Made by a program: the position numbers and the translations under genes. A model generated the notes under the pieces. That model was not told the origin of the DNA. It made no database searches and saw only the letters and a program-made list of their open reading frames with translations. Of a stretch of DNA of 64,000 bases, positions 1 through 11,388 are shown in pieces. The stretch spans positions 930,001-994,000 of the forward strand of contig JAACJO010000013.1 in assembly GCA_013368445.1 (NCBI GenBank), in the 5' to 3' direction. The stretch's first letter is position 1. The number at the start of each line of letters is the position of its first letter. Source of the DNA: Leucocoprinus leucothites. Its lineage: Eukaryota; Basidiomycota; Agaricomycetes; Agaricales; Agaricaceae.

Positions 1-2923
1 CAACGTACTGCAAAAATATCTTTCACAATCCGATCGTAACTCGGCGCAACACCAAAAACAACAACCCTCGCAGCAAACTTTGCCAACCTCCTCTTTCTCC
101 CAAGCGCAATCTTGGCAACCCTCCCAAGCAGACGCTTATCACTGATTTTAACGTCCCTCTCAGCCCGAACAAGGTTCGCAAGTAACCTCAACGCAACTTC
201 AACTACCTCTTCTTCCCCACCCTCACCCTCACCCTCCCCACTCTCATCACTCTCGCCCCAGCAACAATATACCTCCCCAGCTCAGCAACACCACGCTCCC
301 TACCCATCCCTGGTGCCCACTTGGCAATCGCATTCAACAACGTCCCAGCATTACTAGCCGCAAGCTGAATTGACGCAGCTGCACTCGCTCGTCTCTTCTG
401 CTGCTGTTGTGAATGGGAAAGTTGAAGCTTTTTGAGGAGGGTAGGTATAGATGCGTGATTAATAATATGCAAGCTTCCGCGCCAAAGTAGGGTGGTTATT
501 GTTGTCATGAATGTTGGTGAGGAGGTAGTGCTAGAGGAGGAGAGGCGTTTGAGGAAATCGGTCTGTATTGCATGAGTGTCTGTGAGTAGGAAGAGGAAGA
601 GGAGAGGAGAGGCTTACAGAGGTTTTGGCGAGAGTTTTGATGTCTGTTTGAGTGCTGAAGCAGGTCTTGAGGAGCTTAAAGAGCCTGTTTTCGTTCATTT
701 TGGCAAAGGTGTGCAGGTCCTCGGATGCTTTGTGGTCGTTGGAGTAGACATATGCTATCGAATTGCCAGATCGTGAGTGCAAGTCGTACTTTAAAGGCTA
801 CGGGAGAACGTACCGGTGAGGGTCTGGATACAAACATTAAGCGCATGCGTTACTTTCTCTTCGTCTTCATCTATCACTCCACCCTACAACCAATCCCTCA
901 TCAGTACGCACAACCCACCAGAAAGAAAAGCACGCACATTATACTTGATACAAGCATCTAGGTACCTCTCACACAACCCCGGCCGTCTAGAAGTATCAAT
1001 CAGTCGAAAAATCAGTCTCGACTACAGGCAAGCCACTCACGCTTCTTTAATCCCACTAACACTAATCAGAATATCAATACTCTTATCCGATAAATGCCTC
1101 ATTACATTTAATAGCTTCTCCGTCCATAGCCCTTCGTCCACTTCTCCTTGTTTCGCACCTGCAGTACCAGTACCGGTACTGGTGGAGGGAGAAGGAGAAG
1201 GAGAAGTGAGAGGGAGGATGTGCGTTGCCCATACTCGGTCGACGACGTCTCTGCATACGCGTTGAGCTGTAGTTGCGTTGTGAGAGGAGAGAAAGCGTAC
1301 CTGACGAGAGGCGATTGCCCAGCCGCTTCAAGGATAGAGTTTGGTATCCAACCAAAATGTTTCGTCGCTGCCGCATCATTGTTCTCGCTAACAGTCAAAA
1401 AGTGAGCTTGGAGAAGGATATGCCTGCTGGAGAGACGGACATTTCGGGATAGGCGAGGGTGTAGAGCTTGCCCAGACTGTTGAGAGCTTCTGCGCGTACC
1501 ACTGCCTGAAGAGCAAGGGATAAGCGACGTGGAGGCAGTAGATAGTGATAGAATACCTTTTTGTCAAGGAAACGACCAGCAACGGAACGTAGTAGATCTT
1601 CTGATACGTGGTGCAGCGCTGATTCATAGTCGAGCTGAGAAAATGCTTTACACGCTGCAGTACGGACTTTATCGTCCGGGTCCAGCAGCTTCGCCTCCAA
1701 CGCCTCTATACGTGTATCAGGAAAGACATTCAAAACACACGAGCCAAAAACTCACCGTCAACGCGTCCCTCTTGACTGGCAACCCACGCACGAGCTTTCG
1801 CAGACTCTCAACAAACGAGAGTCGGATACCAACACTCTTATCATTCTTCCTCGATATCCAAACATCCCATGCCGCAGGATACTTGTTTACCAACTCTTGA
1901 CCATTCTTATCCGCGTACATATCTCCCAGGGCTTGAGTCGCTAACTGTCTGATATTGACATGATTAACGCGTAGTTCTTCCGCCAGTTGTGGTATTACGC
2001 CGTGTAAGATGGCAGGACACGTCGAATGGAGACGTTTAATGAGTTGATGTGCATTCTGCAGTGTTTGAAACTTGGTTGATTCGTCCTCATCTTCGTCGTC
2101 GGATGAAGGGACATTGGCGGGGGAGGAAGAACGACGAGAGTGGGTTGTAGCAGAGTCGACGATGATGTCGGTAAAGTATTGGGTGACTGGACGTTGGAGT
2201 TTATCAGAGACGCCGTTGCACACGGTTATGGCGAGTCTGTACGCGGGTTGTTCGATGCGCTGTACACGAACATTAGCACAGACATTGATAAGAAGGAGCA
2301 GAGTTACACACCGTGTCCTTGTCCATAAACTGCGCGAGGACCGTGTCGAGAACAGTCTGCGGGACAGACTGACACTCGTCAAGAAGCGCTACAAGAATAT
2401 CCGCCATAAACGCCTCCATCTTCTTGTTCACCGTGCCCCTCCTCACAATATAAAAGAAGGTGGTGAAAAACTCGAGCATGAGCTCATCCCCCGAAGGCAG
2501 ATCGCAGATGAGGACGGCACTCTTGACAGTGGACAGGGACTCGAGGAGGTGAAAGTACTGATTATGATATGGCGAGTCAGGGAGTTTGAGACCCTCCTTG
2601 AGCTGACGAACAAAGAACTGAAAGATGTCGCGGAGCTGTGGTTGGGTATACGGTGCATCTGGAGCATAGAGCCTCAAGAGCTCAGCCAGACAACAAGCCG
2701 TGTACGCGCGTACGCCCTGGTCCTTGTGAAGGAGGATAGTCTTGTGAATGAGTTCCGCACGGGCATTTGCGAGTGAATTTGTGTCAATATCGTCCTGGCC
2801 CTGTGCATCCAGCTGTGAGAAGAGATTCTGGAGACGTTTGAGGATGTGGTCTGCAGAGAGACCACGCTGAGCGAGCTTGTCTTTGAAGGCGACTTGGTTG
2901 TGTTGGCGCGTCTGAGCCACCAT
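1..2923 (-). CDS. PDS5: Sister chromatid cohesion protein PDS5 homologue (5' part; 3' end off the window)
   Basis: HEAT-repeat cohesin regulator that binds the Scc1/Rad21 kleisin and governs cohesin release and acetylation in the nucleus. The first exon begins at the ATG at 2923 (MVAQTRQHNQVAFKDKL) and shows the Pds5 N-terminal signature: the LLHKDQGVRAYTACCLAELL helix pair, then DIFQFFVRQL and YYIVRRGTVNKK-like segments. Later exons continue with DPDDKVRTAACKAF, typical of Pds5 HEAT repeats, and FGWIPNSILEA. An acidic Ser/Asp insert lies around 2060-2130. Many short introns are visible (for example the donor GTGTGT near 2313). Coding sense continues to base 1, with no stop compatible with the end of the protein, so the gene is truncated by the window edge. 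It is divergent from NAA15 with 37 bp between the ATGs. An upstream TTG-initiated extension is possible but would overlap NAA15, so 2923 is preferred. Family assignment is confident; exon limits are approximate. Confidence 0.85.
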
Positions 2924-2960
2924 CGTCGTGGTTCTCTGCCAACCTTGTCTTCTTCTCACC
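2924..2960. promoter_or_regulatory. 37-bp divergent start-to-start interval PDS5/NAA15
   Basis: The two ATGs at 2923 (-) and 2961 (+) face away from each other with only 37 bp between them. Any core promoter must therefore overlap the 5' UTRs or first exons of both genes. The interval is pyrimidine-rich toward NAA15 (CTTGTCTTCTTCTCACC just before its ATG). No TATA box is visible. Confidence 0.4.
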
Positions 2961-5900
2961 ATGAGCAGACCTGTCCCTGCAAAACGCATTCTCCCCTCCA
3001 AAGAGGCCTCCCTCTTCAAAGAGCTCCTCTCTCTCTACGAGTCTAGGCAGCTCAAAAAGGGTCTCAAGACTGCTGACCAGATCCTCAAGAAATGTCCAGA
3101 GCACGGCGGTACATCGCTCACAGTCCAATCTACCCTGGCACTGATTTTTTTCGCGTACAGAAACACTCTGCATGAAGGGCCTGGTGCTCACACACATGGG
3201 CAGGCGCGACGAGGGCATCGATCTCGTCAAGCAGGGCATGCGTCTCGATCTCACCTCTCATATCTGCTGGCATGTTTTTGGCCTTATCCAAAAAGGCGAG
3301 AAAAATTATGAAGAGGCGCTCAAGTCTTACACTCAGGCTCTCAAGTTCGACAAGGTGAGCCCACCTGCCAAGCCTACAACCCATCCCCGGATGACGCTGG
3401 AATTATTATTTTTTTGGTGAGGACAGGACAACCTGAATATCCTCCGCGATGCAGCACATCTTCAAACCCAACTCCGGATCTTTGATGCTCTCATCGAGAC
3501 GCGCCATACCATTCTCCGTCTACGCCCCAATTTCAGGCAACACTGGATCGCATTGGCTGTCGCGTATCATCTCAATGGAAACCTCGCAGAGACCAAACGA
3601 GTCCTTGAGCAATACGAACGCACCCTCAAGGTCTGTTCATAATTCTTTATTTTTTCCATTGATAATCTTATTGGTTGATCAGAATATCCCCGACTATGAT
3701 GTCGAGCATTCCGAGACGTTGTTATACCACATTCGCGTTCTTGAGGATCTGGGCGACTACAAAGAAGCACTGGACATGTTGGATCATGGTGCCAAGGAAC
3801 GTATGATCCTCGACCGAACTGCAACTATGGAGTACCGGGGTACGACATCACTCCTCTCCCATGATCATAACTAACCACCCTCCATAGCGCGTCTTTTAAC
3901 CAAACTCGACACACCCGAAGCCGAATCCGCCTGGCGCGCAGTGATAGAGCACAATCCCGAAGACTACGCCTACTACAAAGGCTACCTCTCCCAAAAAGGT
4001 CTCTCCCTCAACCCCAAAGGTACTTTCCCCCCTCCTCATCCTACAACTCTACTTACTCTCATGCAACAGCAAAAACCGCACCAGAAGCACTCTCCCACCT
4101 CCAATCCCTCTCTTCCCACCTCCCCCGCGCATCCGCTCCAAAACGTCTCTCCCTCATCCTTGCAACAGGACCCACATTCGAATCCCTCATCAAACCCTAC
4201 ATCCTCCACGCTCTCCAAAAAGGCATTCCATCCCTCTTCTCCGACTTGAAAAGTCTCTACTCTTCTACCCATCCCGAAAAACAAACCATCATCCAAACTT
4301 ACCTCGAATCTCTCCTCGAATCCCACCAAAAAACCAACGGCAGTGGTGATGACGACGAGAACACCGCCATGTCAGAACCAAGCACGTACCTTTGGACGTT
4401 ATACTACCTCGCGCAACATCATTCCCACCTCTCCAACCACACCCTCGCGCTTTCCTATCTCTCCACTGCCATCTCTCATACACCTACATTACCAGACTTA
4501 CACATGTTCAAAGCGCGTGTGTTGAAACGCTGTGGTGATTGTTATGGTGCTGCGACAGCTGTCAATGAAGCGAGGTTGTTGGATGGGCAGGATAGGTTTT
4601 TGAATACGAAGACCGGAAGTATTTGTTACGTGCGGGATGTGTCGAGGATGCTATGAAAATTCTTGGATTGTTTACAAAGGTACCTGGCGTTCATTTATCC
4701 CTCACCATCACTGATGCTAACGCTAATGACGTGGTGTGTAGAAAGACGCGCCATCACCGGCGTTCGACCTTGAAGAAATGCAATCCTTCCTCTATCTCCT
4801 TGAAGAAGCCAATGCCCATCTCATCAACTCGAAACTTAACCTCGCATTAAAGAAATACATGGCTGTTGTGAAAGTCATTGATAATTTCGAGGATGATCAG
4901 TTTGATTTCCATGGCTATAATTTGAGAAAGTTTACATTGAATGTTTATCTCAAGTACGTCCCCCTCCTCTCCTCTACTTACTTGGGTACTGAATTGCATA
5001 GTTTGATTTCATGGGAAGATTCAATCCGTGCGCTTCCGCCATACGTCAAAGCCGCTTTGGTCGCCTCAAAGGTCCGTCTGTCCCTCCCTTCTTACTCTGC
5101 CCTCCAGCTGACATCTTCTCGCGTATACAGATTCTAGTTACGGTACATGACAACCCATCATTGGCCAAAGACACCACTGCCGTCCGTGAGTCCCTCACGT
5201 ATTCTAGACCTGATAAACTGACGGACCAGATGGGTTTGTAGCGGAGTTGACGGAAGCTGCGAAGAAGGCAAAGAAGAAAGCGAAAAAGGCGGCTTCGAAG
5301 GCTGCTGCTAGTGAAGCTGATAAAAAAGGTAAATATCCTTCTCATACCATCCTCCCCCCTCTCACTTACACTCTCGTTCGCTCATGCTCACGCTCGTTTG
5401 TTCGCCCGTACAGGCCAACAAAACTCAAACGAAGACAAAGGCCTGGAACCACCCTTCAAAGACGACGACCCAGAAGGCACAAAGCTCCTCTCTTCACCCG
5501 ATGGACTAGAAACGGCGGCTAAATTGTTACGCCCATTGACTAACCTTCTTTCTTCGCCACATGCGGATGTGAGAGTTAAAGTGGAGGGGATGATGAAGGA
5601 AAGGGAGAGGATGGAGGCCTGGTTGTTGAGTTACGATGTTGCCATTCGTCGACGTGCGTATTACTCTCTCACATACTCCACTTAAGAAAACGGGTTGCTT
5701 ATAATTTGGCTTTTTGTAGGTAAACTTTTGCAAGCTCTAACATCACTTACGCACGCCCAATCCTTGTTCTCTTCTCACCCTGGGCTACACCTGCGTCTAG
5801 TACACCTCCATCACTTTATTAAAACTACTCTGCAGAATCAAACGCCACCTGCACCTATCGGACCTGCGTTTATCGAGGGCGTGAAACAACTTGGTGTACC

Positions 5901-6411
5901 GGATGAGAATCAGGTATCGTTGGAGACGTATAACTTGCAATACCTCCAGAAACATACCGGTAGCCGTGGTGAAGAGGACGATGATGATGATGATGAGAGG
6001 CAGAAGAATGTAAACCCTGCAGAAGCAACAGTGGCATGTGCCCGAGCTATGATTATCCTCGGTACACCTCTTTCCGAAATCGAAGACCTCTTATTCAACC
6101 TCGTTCGCCTTCCGCCACCAACCAACAAGAAACCCAACAATCACACCAGCGGTCAGAAGTACGGAGCCAATGTGTCAGGGTTGACTATCCCTGTAGCGCT
6201 GGATGTGGTCAATTTGTTGGAGAGAGAGTTAGGATTGAGAGAGGAGAGGGTGGATGAGTTTAGGGAGGGGTGCAGGAGGATCTTTGAGAGGTCGACGGTG
6301 TTTGGGAGGAAGGAGGAGGTGAAGAGGTTGAGAGAGGGAATGTTGGAGGTTCCGGAGGGGTTGGGCGCTGTGAGTAATGGTAGTGGTGATGCTGGGGTTG
6401 AGGGGGTATAG
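2961..6411 (+). CDS. NAA15: N-terminal acetyltransferase A auxiliary subunit (NAA15/Nat1)
   Basis: Ribosome-associated TPR scaffold that binds the catalytic subunit NAA10 in the NatA complex, which acetylates nascent N-termini. The N-terminus (MSRPVPAKRILPSKEASLFK, then LLSLYESRQLKKGLKTADQI) is the classic family opening. It is followed by GLVLTHMGRRDEGIDLVKQG, CWHVFGLIQKGEKNYEEALK, LRLRPNFRQHWIALAVAYHL and the TPRs through HNPEDYAYYKGYLSQKG. The C-terminal part has the charged AKKAKKKAKKAASKAAAS stretch (about 5255-5310), which is also characteristic. About ten short introns occur; the first is 3109-3160 (spliced codon G|AA) and the second opens with GTGAGC after FDK. The stop is the TAG at 6409-6411. 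An acidic Asp run near 5980 lies in the helical C-terminal region. Length is close to the usual 850-870 residues if all introns are removed. Confidence 0.9.
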
Positions 6412-8860
6412 GCAGGGAACACTGGTATCTGCTGACTGTGTACATGTGTAGTAACGCGCGGCATGATAGAATTTTTGTTTGTTTTTCTTTACATCGTTTT
6501 TGTTTGTACACTGTACCACAATTCACGTACACGAGCACTGCTATTGCTACTACTCATTCGCTTTTCGGTCTACCTGACACTCGAAATACACTGTGACCAT
6601 ACAAACTCGGATGCAGGTTTAGCCTACCGCTCAACCTTGTGGCAGTTGTAATTATTGAGAGTCTAAGTGATTCAGTCTTCCCTTCACTGCTTAGTGTCGA
6701 ACGTGCGTTATAACAGAACTTCATTTTCGATCTTCCCAATAATACAAGCTCTTCAGTGCACAGTGTCACAAGAACATTTTGTCAGAGATAAGAGATAAGA
6801 TTTCCTTCATATACACATACTTAGCCCCCGCCTCAGTTCGGCATCATCAAAGATTCAAATGCCGAGGCCCACATCGTCACGATGGTGAGCGCTCGAGCGC
6901 TGAACTATTTCTGTCATCTGATTTGACGTTTGTGCCTCATGGCAAGTCTTTACCATCCGGTCTTCAGCTTCAGGCCCAGGGCAGTGTCAAGATACTGGAA
7001 GTCCGACAGATACGGTTGTGCGCCGTGCTGTAGTTGTTCCGAGTTGCTGTGCCTTTTCATGTCTCACGCCTCGGGGGTGCTGCTGCTACTCTGTATGTGT
7101 GAGACAGCTCACTGACGCAAGGAATCTTTTGAGTGACCATTGGCTGGTGTAATGAAATCATACACTGTGACTCTGGTCAAACGTGTCAGCCCGGATAATG
7201 TTAAGTAAGGTCAATGAAAGAGAATGAGAAGTTCTTTTTGCTATGCCGTCGCATCATGCATCACGGTGATGAACTAAATGAAAAACTATCTCCGGCACAC
7301 CTTCTGATTACTTACAGTCGAATCTCTCATACTTAAGTAACTGTCACAACCGATGATTTGTCCTACTTACCCCAGGACGTGATGAAACCAGCCAGTGGGA
7401 ATTTCGGCCCCATAACCGAGAATTTATTATATCCGATAGAGTCCGGTAGGGGCTTTCCTGTTGGGCCTAAAACCCGATAGCGCTTGTGGGCGCTAGAAGA
7501 AGAAAATCTCGAAGCTTTTTGATCTAGAACAGCGTCAAAATGCCAATAGGAGATTGGAGTGACGTGAGAGTTCATATACGTTCAACGTTCATACATCATG
7601 AGGAAAGGCTAGAAGTAAGCCTGGCCGTCACACGGACCTTCCGCATAATCCCGTGTCATATGAGCGCTTGTAGTTATTGGCAAGGACTCAGTACTCAGCA
7701 TCCATCCTGGAAAATGGGCGCTTATATGCGAGCTCATAATCTGTCATAAATACCTCAGGGCCATCGATTAAGAGAGATCTCCTGGTCACATGAATGTCGT
7801 CACTTTCAGGTTCGAGAGAAACTTGTATGTATCGGTGCCACACTTCCAAGACAAGGCAGCTTGAGTCTAGCTACGGAAGCTTATGGGAAACCACATCAAG
7901 GTGGCGTTGCTTATTGGCATGTCTTAACAATATTCGCGATCATTAATACATTGAAAATCTTCTCACTGTTTCAAGTTAAGTTGTTCTGATAGAAACATGA
8001 CGTCATACTCACAGCTCGTCAAGGCATCCAGCTTACCTGTTCAATGCAATCTTTTGACCATCTGAGAATGTGGTGGTGTAATCCTGAGTAGTTCTGTCGT
8101 AAATATCCCGTGTGAACCGGAATGCAACTTCTACTATTGAAAAACATGTCGCTTTGCATTGTGGGTAGAGGGCAGATGTCCCCATGATAAGTAGTACGAT
8201 ATAACAGTCTGTACCCTGCCCTTTCAGGGGGAGTAGATGCTCATAAAGGAACCTCAAGGTCCAAATCGATAATCCCGACAAGCATGAAAGTCGCGATCAT
8301 TACAAGGCCCATGTTGCATTAACCAATAACAGTACATCCGATGTAATGGATATATATGCTCGATAATCTAATCTTTAGGGAGGATGATAAAAATCGAGGT
8401 TAATTAAACCCTCTGAGCTTTCGATCAGCACGCGGTCTGTTGGTATCACAGTGTACTGCAACATGCTCTTCCTAGTCTGTCAACGTTTGAGGGTTCTGTT
8501 CTCCATTTTACGAGCAACGGACTAACTTCGTTGGCTTGGGGCAACCTCAATCCAAAGTCCATGGACCCGCCTTTTCTTTCCCTTTCCCTTTCCCTGTTTC
8601 ATTCGCCCGGGGCCGAGTCGCCCCACCAGAAGGTGTCGGAGATAGGGACAGATTACGACGGGTTTGTTTGAGCCTCTCCCACTCGGTCGCCCGCATGGTT
8701 AACACTTGTACGGGTTGTATCGTTTTACTATGCAAGTCGATCGTTTCGTCAAGTTTGAATCCCCTGTTTTTAGTGATTGTGATCGATCGTGATGCCCAGG
8801 CAACGAGAGAATTGCCAAGAAATAAAAGAAAAGGGGCATGTCAGCAAATCAGGGAGGAGA
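6412..8860. other. Intergenic, no convincing gene
   Basis: About 2.4 kb with only short open frames. One minus-strand frame at 8033-8281 ends at a good donor-like site (AACAG|GTAAGC) and has protein-like composition, but no family or consistent flanking exons were recognised. A pyrimidine run of TTCCC repeats lies near 8575-8600. I see no RNA gene. Confidence 0.4.
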
Positions 8861-9969
8861 TCAAAATAAGGTGGAAATGAGGTCAATCAATAAATTGGGG
8901 CGCCGAGCACTAAAAAAGGCAAGGCAATAACCTGCCGCAGTTATTTTAGGTAACGGCAGGAATTTCGTGACAGTAGAGATGATTGTACGGTTCACATTGG
9001 GAGGAGAAATGACATGATGACTCATTTTGAACGGAACACTCACGCGTCGAGAATGGCTGAATATATCGCCAGAGATTCCGGTGCTTCGTTTACAGACAAA
9101 ACCATCTGATATTGTATTATATCGGGGGTATTCGTTGGTGGCTCAAGCTCGAGAAGGAGTTCAGATATGGCATCTTGAATCAACGTTTGTTCCATGTCTT
9201 GCGTGAGCTCTGGTAATAAGCTCGATTTACCGTTTCTCTGGCGGAACCCCGAGAGATTAAGAAGGATGGATAGGTTATAATATTTCGGCCTCGTTTCCAT
9301 TGCGAACGCAAGTCCAACGATATTTGTCCCCATGTCTCCATCTGTGAGACTGTGTTTGGTGCGGAACTGTAGTTCCGTGTCTGTCCGGCTGGGCGGAAGG
9401 TCTCGGACACGATGCTTGTTTGGAGAAGGAGGAGACGGGAAGGTCTCGTTCAACTGCTCTAATAAGTCGGGAAAGGAGTTGGAAGATGGTGGTCCTCTAT
9501 CATTGGATGACTGCCCAGGCTTTGGTGTCGCGGAAAGATCTTGCATAAAAGGTGTTGGAAGACCAAGCCACTTATTGGACTCCTCGAGGGGTCCCGACGT
9601 GGTGTTCCCTGTAAGGATACTCATGCTCGTGATTGACAAGGGGTCCAAGTCACCACCATTGTCATATTCTTTAGCAGAATCGAAATTGATCAAACCATCC
9701 AGGGATGGCACCAAAGACGCCGACGCGGGCGAAAACTCGTGCTCTGAACCAACCGAGCCGCCTATGGGGCCGTTGAGACCAACAACCCAGCTGGTCTGCG
9801 GCTGAGATAGCGCGAATGTAAGGAGATCGGAGTGGTTATTCAGCTCTGGGTAGACTTCCCGGAAGTTGGCAAAAGTGCTCATCAGGAAATCCACCGTGTC
9901 GCTTGGTGCTCCTGTTCTAGCCGCCCAGCTTGACCATCTTTCAAGGGAGACTTTTAGTTGCTGTGGCAT
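8861..9969 (-). CDS. Degenerate GNAT-like protein, paralogue of the gene at 11.4-13.1 kb
   Basis: The ATG at 9969 (MPQQLKVSLERW) opens a 309-codon exon. It aligns by eye along its whole length with the neighbouring GNAT-like gene: SDLLTFALSQPQTSWVVGLN matches LDLISFALDCTEFWIINVN, NIVGLAFAMETRPKYYNLSI matches NVAGFVYLLPSSAYPDAL, and ESLAIYSAILDA matches VQALTLFTRM. Both exons end at the same point in a GTGAGT donor. The acetyl-CoA-binding loop (R-x-x-G-x-G/A) is lost here (GFRQRNGKSS), and after the intron only a few residues precede a stop. The end is uncertain: acceptor TTTTTTAG gives a stop at 8861-8863, while acceptor GCGGCAG gives one at 8910-8912. The GF/HEG segment that completes the GNAT fold is not seen. 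It is probably catalytically inactive or a decaying copy. The middle is Ser/Pro-rich and probably disordered. Confidence 0.55.
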
Positions 9970-11388
9970 GGGAGCTGGTGATCAGTTTATGTTAGCCGTC
10001 GTACGATCTCAGGGAGAGAATGGGGTTGCGCGGTGATACTGGAAGGAGAGTTCCTTTTGGGCAAGCTGTGCTGGTAGTAGATATAGTAAGTGTTTCCGCG
10101 TCTCCGGTTTGAGTGGGTCGACTTCTTGTCTTTGTTCCCTTTGTCCTTGCCATGAGGCCACAAAAATCAGCGATCAGAACCGCAGAGAAGCATTCCCTTG
10201 TTCACCTGATTTCTTGTTGAAACCCACTAAGTCGCCCACAATACGATTGTTGGCTGAAAAGAGGCTGTTGGGTGGGCCATCGACTCATGGGACCGACTAC
10301 ATCCAGTGTTCTGAGTTCTTTTTTGTGTAGTACCTGTTACTCATCAAGGTGAATGGCTCCTCGCGAGGCAGTGCCCATCCAATTAGTTAACGTGGTATCT
10401 CGGAATTAGTAGGTCATTGAAGGCTCCATCTCATCGCTTGGACAGTAAACCCATAACCAAGAAGTCCCGACTCTGATAACGATGCGTGAAGCCGTGTTGA
10501 TATAGCAAAACTGCAAAGATGAGGAGCGGTCAGTACTGGTGGCAGTTCCTAGTGACTAGTGCACATGATATTCGTGATGGTGATGAGTCAAGAGACTCGG
10601 GCGCAGTAGCCCTTGATTACGCATGCCGCAGTAGACCAAGACAACACCGGAGCTTGCAAGAACATTTTTTGTGAAGGTGACACTGCCATAGAATTGATGG
10701 ACAAGATTCCAAGAGTTCTGCCGCGACCGCGACAGCTGAGTTCAACAAGAGGCTCTGTGATTAGTAATCACAGTCGGCGAGGTCGGCCAATATTCAATGG
10801 TGGACAATGAGATAATACTTAGAAACTTGCAGATGTTGTAGTCAAGGTAGAGGGTAAAGGACAACCACTTATCTAAATAGTGTTGAAACCATGCCTATGG
10901 CAGCCATGGAACAAATCAAATAAGCTTTCCGAACAAGATCAGACCTATTTTGGGCACGGGAAAGATCATCCGTAATTCTGGACCTTAATGTGGAAAAATA
11001 AGAAAACAGTCATGACCGTGTATAACATTCGGAGACAAGCGTGAAGTAGTATGGTTGGATACCTAATCACGAAGGAAGAGAAAGAAAAGCAATATACAGA
11101 GGGAAATGATAGAGGGATATGGACTAAGCACTACAAGCATAACAATTTCTGCGCATGAGATATATGTACAATTGACTGACAATGCCTGAGAATGACAACA
11201 AACTGAGGTCAAGACGAACATGATTCAGAGACGGCGGACGCTCTAAAGATACATTGGTAGTTGCAAGAGACCACAAGACGAATCACGGCAGTATTGCATT
11301 AAGGCAACGGTTTTGGAGAGATGCTCAGTTGAACCAAAAGAAACAAAGGTACATTCAAAGGCGGGAAAACAAAGACTCACTACAGACT
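9970..11388. other. Intergenic, nothing recognised
   Basis: About 1.4 kb between the two GNAT-like genes. Only short frames are present, without splice-supported continuity or family resemblance. It presumably contains the promoter of the 9969 gene and the terminator of the 11389 gene. Confidence 0.4.

Noticed and set aside
2072..2776. 234-codon plus-strand open frame
   Set aside because: Antisense shadow of the PDS5 exons; composition follows the complementary coding strand and no family is recognisable.
7363..8281. Two minus-strand frames, one containing LGPTGKPLPD reminiscent of a P-loop, one ending at a donor-like site
   Set aside because: The segment lacks GxxxxGK[ST] and any other G-domain motif; no family was recognised and no consistent exon joining was found.
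9332..9805. 157-codon plus-strand frame opposite the degenerate GNAT-like gene
   Set aside because: The minus-strand exon aligns with its paralogue, so this frame is its shadow.
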